From positions 27,395 to 91,394 of the forward strand of contig CAYXMH010000011.1 of the NCBI GenBank assembly GCA_964466115.1: a DNA stretch of 64,000 bases. The letters are read 5' to 3'. The stretch is from Pseudolysobacter sp964466115. Lineage in GTDB: Bacteria; Pseudomonadota; Gammaproteobacteria; Xanthomonadales; Rhodanobacteraceae. Positions 43,925 through 53,136 of the stretch are shown piece by piece. The notes beneath the pieces are model-generated. The model made no database searches and was not told where the DNA came from. It saw nothing but the letters and a program-made list of their open reading frames with translations. The position numbers and the translations under genes were made by a program. The first letter of the stretch is position 1, and each line of letters starts with the position of its first letter.

Positions 43925-46641
43925 ATTCAGAAGCGGTGACCGAGGTTATCGCGAGCGAGTTTCGAGTCCCACGTTTGCCGGCGGCGATACCGTGCTCTGG
44001 CGTGTCCGCGGCTGCGCGCCAAGCGTTGCGTCAATTTCTAGGCGATGCCGATCGTGAGCTTGCGAGTGCATTTTGGGCGGGCGCATCGGTGGCGAAACTG
44101 GTGGCCGATCGAGCCCACGTCATGGACAACTTCATTACCCATGTATGGAATGCCTGGGTTGGGGAGTCGGATCAAGTGGCGCTGTTCGCCGTGGGCGGCT
44201 ACGGCCGGGGCGAGATGTTTCCCTATTCCGATGTGGATTTGTTGGTGTTGCACGAGCAGGCGACTGCCCCCGCACTGCTGCGCCGGATCGAGGCGTTTTT
44301 CACCACGCTGTGGGATATGGGCTTGAAGCTCGGGCATTCGGTGTGCACGCCGTCGCAGTGTTTCGATGTTGCGCAAAACGATATTAATTTTTATACCGGT
44401 TTGCTGGAAGCGCGCCGCATCAGCGGCGGCGGCAATTTAGAATCGAGGTTGCAACAGATTCTTCTGAGTTCTGACTTGTGGAGAAAAAAAACATACTTTG
44501 AATCGAAAGTTGCAGAGCAGCAGGGGCGTTATACCCGGTTTAATAACACCGCCCATAATCTTGAGCCGAATATTAAAGATGGCCCTGGGGGACTACGCAG
44601 CATACAGATGATGCTATGGATGGGGCGGCGTTTGTACGATGCTCGCGCATTAGGTGATTTGGTTCAGAATGATCTGTTGGATGCGCAAGAGTTTGCCGCG
44701 CTCGAAATCGCGCGAAGGGAATTATGGCGTATCCGTTACGGGTTGCATTTGGTAGCGGCACGTGCGGAAGATCGATTGTTGTTCGATTTTCAGCGTGAAC
44801 TGGCGGATCGGTTCGGCTACCGCGATCTGCATAAACAAAATCTTGGCGTTGAACAGTTTATGCAGGCGTATTTTCGCGCCGCAGCGGTCGTCGAGCGTTT
44901 GAATGCGCAAGTATTGCAGCAATGCGAAGAAAGTTTGGATCACGGAAAGCGTCAGCGCCTGCAGATCAGTTTGGATTTCAGCAGCGTCGATGGCCGTTTG
45001 GACAGCGATGCGCCGGATTTATTGAATCAACGGCCAGCTGCATTGATCGAGTTATTTCGCGTTTGGGGGCAACATCCCGAGCTTAAGGGGCTGCGCTCCA
45101 CTTTGGCGCGACGCATCCATGCCGCGTTGCAGGAACATGCAGCGAAGCTGTCTCAGAGTAATGAAGTAAACGCAGCGTTTTTACGTTTGTTGCGTAGCGA
45201 TGCCATCGCCGTTGAAGCTTTGGCACGCATGCATCGGTATGGTGTGCTTGCGCATTATTTGCCTGCGTTTGGGCACGTGGTTGGGCGCATGCAGTACGAT
45301 CTTTTCCACGTGTATACGGTGGATGAGCACGCCGTGCGGGTGCTGCGCTTTATTGCGCATTTTGCATCCCCGGAGGGAAAGAACGAATTCTCACTCGCGC
45401 ACGAGATAAAAGCTCGCCTAGCAAAGCCGGAGTTGTTGTTGCTCGCAGCGCTATTTCACGATATCGCCAAGGGCCGGGGTGGCGATCATTCGCAGCTTGG
45501 CGAACAGGAGGCGCGTGCGTTCTGCGAACAGCTTGGACTGATCGAGGCCGATACCGAATTGGTCGCGTGGCTGGTGCGCTGGCATTTATTGATGAGTGTT
45601 ACGGCGCAACGCCATGACATTACCGATCCGGATGTGGTGCATCGCTTTGCCGTGCAGGTGGCGGATTGGGAGCGGCTTGATTATTTGTATTTGCTTACGG
45701 TGGCAGATATTGCGGGCACCAGTCCGAAGTTATGGAATTCATGGAAAGACCGCTTGTTGTCCGATCTTTATACCGCTGCGAGGTACGTTTTGCGCCGTGG
45801 ATTGGAACGCCCGCCACACGTTGAGCAGCGCGTTCTGGAGTGTCAACATCAAGCATTGAAACTGCTGGCGGATGCCGATTTGCCTAAAGAGCGTGCAGAG
45901 CACTTGTGGGTGGATTTTCCAGTGGAAAGCTTTTTGCGGTACCGCCCGGAGCAGATTGCATGGCAAACCAAGGCCATCGCATCCACGTCAAGCGAGCAAC
46001 TGCCGCTGGTCGCGGTGAAGGCGGATGGGGTGCGCGGCTGCACGGAAGTGTTTGTTTATGCGCGCGACAGCGATGGGTTGTTTGCCGCCGTTACTGCGGC
46101 ACTGGACCGTTTGCGCCTCAATGTGCAGGAGGCGCGCGTGGTCAATTCCAATGCGGGGTTTAGTCTCGATACTTTTTTGGTGTTGAACTCCCAGGCTAAA
46201 CCGCTGGAACCGGGCCTTAAGCAAACCGTGGTGCAGACGCTGCGTAAGGCGTTAGCGAAAGCCCCACTGCAACAGACGGCCAGGAGGACCTTTCCCCGTG
46301 ATTTGCGGCATTTTCACATTCCGGCGCGGATTGAGTTTTCTCAGAACCCGGCGAATTCACGCACACAGGTTGCGCTGATCTGTTCGGATCGGCCCGGGTT
46401 GCTTGCCGCCGTTGCGCAAGCCTTTCACAATAGTGGCGTTCGCGTCCATGATGCGCGCATCGCCACGTTTGGCGAACGCGTTGAGGATTTTTTTCAGATT
46501 ACCGATCAGAGCAATCAACCGCTATTGGACGAAGCGCTGCTCGAACGTCTGCGCACTGCCTTGCTTGAACGAATTCATGCTCAATTAAACGAATCTCCGC
46601 GCGCCGGAGCCAAAATCAGGAATAACCATGTCGCAACTTGA
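43921..46641 (+). CDS. glnD: bifunctional PII uridylyltransferase/uridylyl-removing enzyme
   Basis: The nitrogen sensor that adds or removes UMP on PII proteins according to glutamine. 906 residues: the nucleotidyltransferase motif GGYGRGEMFPYSDVDLLVL (~residue 90), an HD phosphohydrolase domain (LFHDIAKGRGGDHSQLGEQEA) that removes UMP, and two C-terminal ACT domains (VFVYARDSDGLFAAVTAALD and LICSDRPGLLAAVAQAFHNSGV) that bind glutamine. The start is uncertain: GTG at 43921 lies at the end of the repeat, and another GTG follows at 43936. Confidence 0.95.
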   Translation: MDSEAVTEVIASEFRVPRLPAAIPCSGVSAAARQALRQFLGDADRELASAFWAGASVAKLVADRAHVMDNFITHVWNAWVGESDQVALFAVGGYGRGEMFPYSDVDLLVLHEQATAPALLRRIEAFFTTLWDMGLKLGHSVCTPSQCFDVAQNDINFYTGLLEARRISGGGNLESRLQQILLSSDLWRKKTYFESKVAEQQGRYTRFNNTAHNLEPNIKDGPGGLRSIQMMLWMGRRLYDARALGDLVQNDLLDAQEFAALEIARRELWRIRYGLHLVAARAEDRLLFDFQRELADRFGYRDLHKQNLGVEQFMQAYFRAAAVVERLNAQVLQQCEESLDHGKRQRLQISLDFSSVDGRLDSDAPDLLNQRPAALIELFRVWGQHPELKGLRSTLARRIHAALQEHAAKLSQSNEVNAAFLRLLRSDAIAVEALARMHRYGVLAHYLPAFGHVVGRMQYDLFHVYTVDEHAVRVLRFIAHFASPEGKNEFSLAHEIKARLAKPELLLLAALFHDIAKGRGGDHSQLGEQEARAFCEQLGLIEADTELVAWLVRWHLLMSVTAQRHDITDPDVVHRFAVQVADWERLDYLYLLTVADIAGTSPKLWNSWKDRLLSDLYTAARYVLRRGLERPPHVEQRVLECQHQALKLLADADLPKERAEHLWVDFPVESFLRYRPEQIAWQTKAIASTSSEQLPLVAVKADGVRGCTEVFVYARDSDGLFAAVTAALDRLRLNVQEARVVNSNAGFSLDTFLVLNSQAKPLEPGLKQTVVQTLRKALAKAPLQQTARRTFPRDLRHFHIPARIEFSQNPANSRTQVALICSDRPGLLAAVAQAFHNSGVRVHDARIATFGERVEDFFQITDQSNQPLLDEALLERLRTALLERIHAQLNESPRAGAKIRNNHVAT

Positions 46642-47455
46642 AGTACTGATTAATGATGCCTTTGAACGCCGTGCCAATTTGACCGCCGATGAGATTGAGT
46701 CGCAAATACGCCCGGCGGTGGAGCAGGTCTTGAATTCATTGGAGTCGGGCAAAAATCGAGTCGCTGAAAAAGGTGCGGATGGCGCATGGCAAGTGAACCA
46801 ATGGCTAAAAAAAGCCGTGCTTTTGTATTTCAAGATCAACGGTAATCGGGTGATGTCGGGTGCACCGGGGCCTTACTTTGACAAGGTTCCCTTACGCTTT
46901 GATGGATTTGACGAGCCCGAGTTTCGCGCGCTTGGCGCACGAGTGGTACCCGGTGCAGTGGTGCGCCGTGGCGCCCATATTGGCAAGGACGTGGTGTTGA
47001 TGCCGAGTTTCGTCAACATTGGCGCAAGCGTTGGGCCCGGTACGATGGTGGATACTTGGGCGACGGTGGGTTCCTGCGCGCAGATTGGCGCCAATGTGCA
47101 TTTATCGGGCGGTGCTGGAATTGGCGGTGTGTTGGAGCCTTTGCAAGCAGGCCCAACGATCATCGAAGACGATTGCTTTATCGGGGCGCGTTCTGAGGTA
47201 GTAGAGGGTGTCATCGTTGAGCGCGGAGCGGTCATTGGGATGGGTGTGTTTCTTGGACAATCAACGCGCATCTATAACCGTGCGACGGGAGAAATTCTGT
47301 ATGGACGTGTGCCGGCACGATCGGTGGTGGTGTCGGGTAGTTTGCCCTCGGCGGACGGGAGTTACAGTTTGTACGCAGCGGTGATCGTTAAACAGGTGGA
47401 CGAAAAAACCCGCTCCAAAGTCGGCGTGAACGAGTTATTGCGCGGGGTGGAATAA
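46628..47455 (+). CDS. dapD: tetrahydrodipicolinate N-succinyltransferase
   Basis: This succinylates tetrahydrodipicolinate in the lysine/meso-diaminopimelate pathway, using succinyl-CoA. 275 residues: an N-terminal helical domain, then a left-handed beta-helix (VVRRGAHIGKDVVLMPSFVN, VDTWATVGSCAQIGANVHLSGG). The VLEPLQAGPTIIEDDCFIGAR segment is highly conserved. It overlaps the glnD end by 14 bases. Confidence 0.98.
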   Translation: MSQLEVLINDAFERRANLTADEIESQIRPAVEQVLNSLESGKNRVAEKGADGAWQVNQWLKKAVLLYFKINGNRVMSGAPGPYFDKVPLRFDGFDEPEFRALGARVVPGAVVRRGAHIGKDVVLMPSFVNIGASVGPGTMVDTWATVGSCAQIGANVHLSGGAGIGGVLEPLQAGPTIIEDDCFIGARSEVVEGVIVERGAVIGMGVFLGQSTRIYNRATGEILYGRVPARSVVVSGSLPSADGSYSLYAAVIVKQVDEKTRSKVGVNELLRGVE

Positions 47456-47457
47456 AC

Positions 47458-47817
47458 GTGGCAGTGCAAATGTACGGTTTGGAAAAATGCGATACTTGCC
47501 GCAAAGCGCGTAAGTGGCTGGATCGCTATCAAATTACTTACACGTTTATCGATTATCGCGAACAGCGTATCGCAGCGGAAGTGCTTAAGTCCTGGGCTAA
47601 GCAACTAGGTTGGGATGGTTTGGTTAATCGCGCTGGCACCACTTGGCGCAACTTAGCGCCAACCAGGAAAGCGCCGGGCAGTGATGCCGAATGGGTCTTG
47701 CTGATTAAAGAATACCCGGCGTTGATAAAGCGCCCGGTGGTCGTGTTCGCCGATGGTCGCGTTAACCTTGGCTTTAATGACAAGCTGTTTCATTCTTTGT
47801 TTAGTTCAGCCCAATAG
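47458..47817 (+). CDS. ArsC/Spx-family thioredoxin-fold protein (YffB-like)
   Basis: 119 residues with a single CxxC-type site near the start (YGLEKCDTCRKARKWL), TFIDYREQRI and the RPVVVFADGRVNLGF cis-proline region. YffB-like proteins are related to arsenate reductase ArsC and to Spx, but usually lack proof of arsenate activity. Placement between dapD and dapE is conserved in this bacterial group. The start codon is GTG, 2 bases after dapD. Confidence 0.88.
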   Translation: MAVQMYGLEKCDTCRKARKWLDRYQITYTFIDYREQRIAAEVLKSWAKQLGWDGLVNRAGTTWRNLAPTRKAPGSDAEWVLLIKEYPALIKRPVVVFADGRVNLGFNDKLFHSLFSSAQ

Positions 47818-47840
47818 TTTATTTTTGCACACCATATCTT

Positions 47841-48974
47841 ATGACCAGCGATATTCTCGATTTAACCTGCGAGCTAATCCGCCGCTCTTCGGTAACACCG
47901 GATGATGCCGGTTGCCAAGCATTGCTCGGTGCCCGCCTCGCGCAAGCGGGATTTACGATTGAGTCGTTGCCTTTTGGTTCGGTTAGCAATCTTTGGGCGA
48001 CCCATGGAAGCGGTGCGCCGGTCATGGTGTTTTTAGGCCACACCGATGTAGTGCCCTCGGGGCCGGTATCGATGTGGAACAGCGCTCCGTTTGAACCGAC
48101 CATACGCGATGGCCGCTTATACGGACGTGGCGCGGCCGATATGAAATCCGGTGTTGCCGCGATGGTGCTCGCGTTGGAAGCGTTTGTGCGAGAGCAACCA
48201 CAGCATGCTGGAACGCTGGCGTTATTGTTGACCTCGGACGAGGAAGGCGATGCCAATGATGGTATCCGCCGCGTGGCCGATGAGTTTCGCCAGCGTGGGC
48301 AGCGCATTGACTACTGTTTGGTCGGCGAACCGTCCTCGCGCGATCGCTTCGGTGATGTCATCCGGATTGGTCGGCGCGGATCGCTCGGCGGTCGTTTAAC
48401 CGTGCGTGGTGTGCAAGGGCATGTGGCGTTTCCGGAAAAAGCGCGCAACCCGATTCATGCAGTTGCGCCGGCTTTAACGGAGCTGATCGCCACCCACTGG
48501 GGTTCGGCTGATGCGGCTTTCCCGGCAACGTCGTTTCAAATTTCCAATATCCACTCGGGTACGGGAGTAACGAATGTAATACCCGGCGAACTTGAGGTGC
48601 TGTTCAATTTTCGTTTTGGTGTCGTGAATCGCGCCGAGGAGTTGCGCGAACGCGTCGAAACGATCTTGCATAACCACAATCTCGATTTCAGCATCGATTG
48701 GCACTTATCCGGCTTGCCCTTTTTTACCGCGCCTGGCCGGTTGCGCGATAGCGTCAGCGCCGCGGTTTTGGGGGAGCTTGGCATAACGCCGCAGGCCAAT
48801 ACTGGTGGCGGCACGTCCGATGGCCGGTTTATCGCGCCACTCGGGGCTGAGGTGGTTGAGCTTGGCCCGGTGAACGCCAGTATTCACAAAATCGATGAAT
48901 GGGTTGATCTGCTCGAGCTTGAGCAGTTACCGAGGGTTTACCGGCGGGTTATTGAGGGGCTGTTTGTCGCCTGA
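47841..48974 (+). CDS. dapE: succinyl-diaminopimelate desuccinylase
   Basis: A di-zinc M20 hydrolase that releases LL-diaminopimelate from its succinyl form, acting after DapD and DapC. 377 residues: metal ligands in FLGHTDVVPSGP and GRGAADMKSGVA, the catalytic Glu in LTSDEEGDANDG, then an HxxF-like dimerisation domain and the terminal NTGGGTSDGRF and NASIHKIDEW segments. It completes the dapD/dapE pair of this operon. Confidence 0.98.
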   Translation: MTSDILDLTCELIRRSSVTPDDAGCQALLGARLAQAGFTIESLPFGSVSNLWATHGSGAPVMVFLGHTDVVPSGPVSMWNSAPFEPTIRDGRLYGRGAADMKSGVAAMVLALEAFVREQPQHAGTLALLLTSDEEGDANDGIRRVADEFRQRGQRIDYCLVGEPSSRDRFGDVIRIGRRGSLGGRLTVRGVQGHVAFPEKARNPIHAVAPALTELIATHWGSADAAFPATSFQISNIHSGTGVTNVIPGELEVLFNFRFGVVNRAEELRERVETILHNHNLDFSIDWHLSGLPFFTAPGRLRDSVSAAVLGELGITPQANTGGGTSDGRFIAPLGAEVVELGPVNASIHKIDEWVDLLELEQLPRVYRRVIEGLFVA

Positions 48975-48988
48975 TTAAGATCGAGATT

Positions 48989-49011
48989 TAGGCAGCAGTT
49001 GCCTACGTTTT
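48989..49011 (+). terminator. possible weak terminator after dapE
   Basis: TAGGCA (48989-48994) pairs with TGCCTA (49000-49005) around GCAGT and is followed by CGTTTTA. The stem is only six pairs with a short T-rich tail, so this is a weak candidate. The next gene starts 128 bases on. Confidence 0.35.
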
Positions 49012-49139
49012 ATGGTGTAGGGGTGTGATCAACACGTAAGCTTCCCCCGCTCATCGGTCGATTCGTCCGTCTTCATGTTTTCCTTACAATGCTTGTGCTA
49101 CGGTGCTCGCATTCTTACATCAATATGTACTGAAAAATC

Positions 49140-51221
49140 ATGCAGTTGTCGTTATATATGGAAGCAGATACCAGTTTTGCCGGCGCAAATATTCCAAGCC
49201 ACCGCATTGGCCTTCGTTTCAGGCTGTTGCTGGTTGTGTGCTGTTGGGCCAGTAGTGTCACGGCTAACACGCATCCAACTCCTACGCCCTCTGGTGCCAC
49301 TGACCGTGTGCGAACGGAGGATGTCTGGCTAAGTTTTGGCGGGGAAACCACGTTTTATTTCAACCCCGATCGCTTGCGCGATATGGGCCTGGTTTTGGGA
49401 AATGTGCAAAGCGCCTCACGCATTGTGCCGGGCGACGCGGCGCTCGCCTATCACCAACTCAGCTTTCCCGCGTTGAATACCAGCGCGCTGGAATTGCAGG
49501 CCCCGGGTGGCATTATTCAGCGTTTGCTAGGCGGTTCGGTTCAGCACCGCGGTGGTTTTGTGCTGAACTTTGCGGATGGAGTAGTCGATTTGCGTGGCTT
49601 TGCGCTGCGTCCGCGCAGTGGGCGAGCGATTGGATTGGAAGTCGTTGATCGCAGCGGTGAGGTCTGGTTTACGATGGATCATTCGCATTATCAATTGCGC
49701 GATCGTCAAACCCGATTGGCGATGGAGCATATGAATTTGCGCGCATCAGCGCATCTTGCCGAGGTTTTGGGGCATCCGGAATGGGTCGATATGACCATGG
49801 GCGGCATGGATGTGCAGGCGCAAGTGTTGCTGCGCTCGATGGTCAAATCGCAGCCGCCGAGTTGCATGTTGGGCTCTTATCCTTCTGCCGGTTTGTTGAC
49901 GGATATTGGCTTGTACCAATTTACCGACGGCAGTGGTCCCGAAGGAGTTCCCGATTCCATTGATTCACCGCGTTGCAACATCGGCACCTCAAGTTGCACG
50001 AGTAGCAGCACCACCGGGCAGGTTGTGGTGGCGCCCGATTCCAGTTTGATTAATCTTGGCCAAACGCGCGTTGCTTGGTTTGAAAAATTCAATCGAAATC
50101 AAGTTGACTCTGGGCCGCCGCCGATCGGCGAGGGCGCACCGCAGCCGCCCTACAATAATGACCAACACCCGTTCCTGGTTTGGAATTTGTATCGAATTGA
50201 TTCTAGTGGACATTTGAAACAATTGGGTGCTTCCGGTGTAAAGCACGCGTTTTACGCGGTGAATTGGAATTGCTCGTGCGTGGGTGGCCATGAAATCTAC
50301 CCGAATTGCATGGATACTTACGCCAGTTCGAATAACGACACCAGTGGCTTTCTTGGTCCGCGCAGCGAAATTATTCCTGCGACGGGGCAATGGGGGCGCT
50401 GCATGTCGGTGTTTGATGCCAACTGCGATGGCGTGCAGGATGTGGGCGGTGGTGCACACGACCTGCATCAATATCGCTTGAATGCGCTCGAGAGTGATCT
50501 ACGCGCGTCGTTGAATCCCGGAGCGCAATACTTTTTCGAATATTGGTATGTCGTGCGCGAGGATCAAAACATCTATAACACGATGGGGACGCGTAGCGTG
50601 GTGCCCTCCAAGTCTGGCTCACTCTGGTTTTTCGACGCGCCCTCCGCGCCCGCTGCTGGACCGTTGGTGTCGGGTCCTGTCATCAATCTTTGGGTAAGCC
50701 CCACGTCTCCTTTAACCGGCACACTAAACAGTGAACTGGCCTCGCCCGAAGGGCATGCGCGGGTTGCCGTGAAGACAACCGATTTGGGAGCAGGAAACTA
50801 CCACTACGAATACGTTGTGCAAAACCTGGATTTTGCGCGCGCCGTGATCGACCCCGTACACAACACGGACGATCTTACGATCAATCCTTCGGGTTTAAGG
50901 GTGTTATCAAATTTAGGTTTCAATAGCTTTGAAATCCCCGTAGCAACGGGGTTGACCATTACCAATATCCAGTTCGCCGATCTTGACGCCAGCGCCACGA
51001 ACGACTGGAGTGGCACGTTATCCGGCAATACCGTCCATTGGCAGGCGCCAGCGGGCAATGAATTGAATTGGGGAACGCTGTACCGGTTCTCGTTCGATGC
51101 GAACCATGCGCCGGTTACCTCCAGTGCCCAACTTGGCGTGGCCAACAGCGGCTCACCAGACACGTATCACGCGCTGACCATAGCGCCAACCGATCTGGTC
51201 TTTAAGAGCAGTTTTGAATAA
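49140..51221 (+). CDS. secreted protein of unknown function with FKSSFE tail
   Basis: I do not recognise a family. The 693-residue protein has a signal peptide (RFRLLLVVCCWASSVTA, cleavage before NTHPTP), then a Cys-bearing central region (NWNCSCVGGHEIYPNC, GRCMSVFDANCDGVQD) that could form disulfides or bind calcium (DANCDGVQD is EF-loop-like). The C-terminal beta-rich part (~520-680) repeats short strands, as in Ig-like domains. It ends LVFKSSFE, similar to the tails of the BNR protein and the serine protease. It stands 17 bases before a five-heme cytochrome gene on the same strand, so the two are probably co-transcribed. Confidence 0.8.
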   Translation: MQLSLYMEADTSFAGANIPSHRIGLRFRLLLVVCCWASSVTANTHPTPTPSGATDRVRTEDVWLSFGGETTFYFNPDRLRDMGLVLGNVQSASRIVPGDAALAYHQLSFPALNTSALELQAPGGIIQRLLGGSVQHRGGFVLNFADGVVDLRGFALRPRSGRAIGLEVVDRSGEVWFTMDHSHYQLRDRQTRLAMEHMNLRASAHLAEVLGHPEWVDMTMGGMDVQAQVLLRSMVKSQPPSCMLGSYPSAGLLTDIGLYQFTDGSGPEGVPDSIDSPRCNIGTSSCTSSSTTGQVVVAPDSSLINLGQTRVAWFEKFNRNQVDSGPPPIGEGAPQPPYNNDQHPFLVWNLYRIDSSGHLKQLGASGVKHAFYAVNWNCSCVGGHEIYPNCMDTYASSNNDTSGFLGPRSEIIPATGQWGRCMSVFDANCDGVQDVGGGAHDLHQYRLNALESDLRASLNPGAQYFFEYWYVVREDQNIYNTMGTRSVVPSKSGSLWFFDAPSAPAAGPLVSGPVINLWVSPTSPLTGTLNSELASPEGHARVAVKTTDLGAGNYHYEYVVQNLDFARAVIDPVHNTDDLTINPSGLRVLSNLGFNSFEIPVATGLTITNIQFADLDASATNDWSGTLSGNTVHWQAPAGNELNWGTLYRFSFDANHAPVTSSAQLGVANSGSPDTYHALTIAPTDLVFKSSFE

Positions 51222-51238
51222 TTGACGAGAGCGGATGC

Positions 51239-53116
51239 ATGCACTTGCAAGCAACGATGGTGAAATCAACCTTAATGACAGCGCTGGTGGTGTCATTGCT
51301 GTTTTTAGCGAAGCTCGCTCCCGCTTCGGACGATTGGTGGCGCGTCAGCGGCGGCTTGGATTACACCCCGCATGGCACGCAACCAGGCCTCGCGCACGCG
51401 TTATTGTTCTCGGACAATTGCTCCGGTTGTCACTCAACCGGTAATGCAGCGCAAACCCAATTTTTCCCCTTCAGTTCCTGGGCCGGCTCCATGATGGCCA
51501 ACGCCAGCCGCGATCCGGTGTTTTGGGCCGCGCTTGATGTTGCCAATCACGATCAACCTGGCGTTGGGGATTATTGTCTACGCTGCCACACCCCAAAAGG
51601 TTGGTACGGTGGCCGGGTGGCGAAAGATGGAACCGGAGGCACGGTTGCTGGGACCAACGGCTGTTTTTTGCAAGGTGACTATGACGACCACGATACCGGC
51701 AGCAATGATTACTCCGGCGAGAGCTGCCATTTCTGCCACCGGCTGAAAGCGCAGGGCCCATCCGGCGCGCCTGCGTATCTGGAAAACGCCAACGTCTGGC
51801 TGGACGATGGCGATTGCAGCGGTGGCGAGCCGTGCCGGCGCGGGCCGTATGATTACGTCGCCGCCGTACCGCCACCGCCGCCGCATGTTTGGGCGTATTC
51901 GCCATATCATCAACAAAGTGAAATTTGCGGCACATGCCATAATGTATCAACACCGGATACCAGCGCCGGCCCATTTAAAACGCTGATCGACAGTGGCGGC
52001 CATGACACCCTGATCCCCTTTCCGATTGAGCGCACCTTCAGCGAGTGGCGCGCCAGCGATTTTTCCGACGTGGTTTTTCGAGATCGGCTCGGCGATCCTT
52101 TTCCGTTCACGCCCGCGTTGACGCGCAGCCAGCAATGCCAAGATTGTCATATGCCCAATAGCAACGATGCTGCGGCGCGCCCTTGCAGCGCCGACAACCC
52201 TGGCGATCGAACCGGTAATTTGGCCACTCATCAATTCGCAGGTGGCAATACGTGGGTGCCGGCGCTGCTTAAAGGTCAATACGGTGGTTTAACGCAATTG
52301 AATCGCAGTGCCGCTTTTGATCAAACGATTACTTGGACGCAGCAGATGTTGCGCGCGAGCGCCAGTGTTGCGGTGAATGTGTTGACCTATACACCGCCCA
52401 GTGGCGGGGCATCAGGCTCGCTTAATCTAAATGTGCGAGTCACCAATTTAAGCGGTCATAAACTACCAACCGGTTATTCGGAAGGACGCCGGATGTGGAT
52501 CAACCTGCAGGTGCGCGACAACACCGGCGCACTGGTGTACGAAAGCGGTGCATACGATGCGTCCACCGGCGTGTTAACGCGCGATACCCAAGCCCAAGTT
52601 TACGAAGTTCGCCAAGGCGAATGGGACGCCATCGGCATGACCTGCACGATTAGCGATGGTAGTGGCGATCGATTCCATTTCGCATTGAACAATTGCATCG
52701 CCAAAGACAATCGCATTCCACCGCTCGGGTTTACCGGCGGCAGTGATTTGGAATTGCAGCCGGTGGCGGCGACTTATCCACCGGTAACACCCGGTTCCAA
52801 TCATTTGGTCAATTACGCCGACGCCGGCTACACGATGGCGGTACCCATTAGCGCGGTGCCGCCGCTGACCATTACCGCGACCTTGCGCTATCAAACCGCC
52901 AGCAAGGAATACATCGAGTTTTTGCGAAACGAAGCCGTTACCAATTCGTTCCCCGCAGAAAACACCATGTGTTCTGGGCAGTCGAACCGACCATTTACGG
53001 TTGGTCCACAAAATAGCAGTCGCGGCCAGTATTTGTACGATCTTTGGAATACCCCGGCGTATGGCAAATCGCCGCCGGAGGATATGGGTAGTGCGATGGT
53101 GGTGGTGGGGAGTTAG
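51239..53116 (+). CDS. secreted multiheme (five CxxCH) c-type cytochrome
   Basis: 625 residues with a signal peptide (TALVVSLLFLAKLAPAS). Five heme-attachment motifs lie at about residues 61-65 (CSGCH), 113-117 (CLRCH), 163-167 (CHFCH), 230-234 (CGTCH) and 300-304 (CQDCH), all in the first half. The second half (~370-610) is a beta-rich domain without hemes (LNLNVRVTNLSGHKLPTGYSE). Extra histidines that could be distal heme ligands are present. It probably handles electrons in the periplasm or at the surface; its partner is not known. It lacks the FKSSFE-type tail of its neighbour. It converges with pbpC. Confidence 0.87.
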   Translation: MHLQATMVKSTLMTALVVSLLFLAKLAPASDDWWRVSGGLDYTPHGTQPGLAHALLFSDNCSGCHSTGNAAQTQFFPFSSWAGSMMANASRDPVFWAALDVANHDQPGVGDYCLRCHTPKGWYGGRVAKDGTGGTVAGTNGCFLQGDYDDHDTGSNDYSGESCHFCHRLKAQGPSGAPAYLENANVWLDDGDCSGGEPCRRGPYDYVAAVPPPPPHVWAYSPYHQQSEICGTCHNVSTPDTSAGPFKTLIDSGGHDTLIPFPIERTFSEWRASDFSDVVFRDRLGDPFPFTPALTRSQQCQDCHMPNSNDAAARPCSADNPGDRTGNLATHQFAGGNTWVPALLKGQYGGLTQLNRSAAFDQTITWTQQMLRASASVAVNVLTYTPPSGGASGSLNLNVRVTNLSGHKLPTGYSEGRRMWINLQVRDNTGALVYESGAYDASTGVLTRDTQAQVYEVRQGEWDAIGMTCTISDGSGDRFHFALNNCIAKDNRIPPLGFTGGSDLELQPVAATYPPVTPGSNHLVNYADAGYTMAVPISAVPPLTITATLRYQTASKEYIEFLRNEAVTNSFPAENTMCSGQSNRPFTVGPQNSSRGQYLYDLWNTPAYGKSPPEDMGSAMVVVGS

Positions 53117-53136
53117 GCGCCGGATTATTCTAGTAG

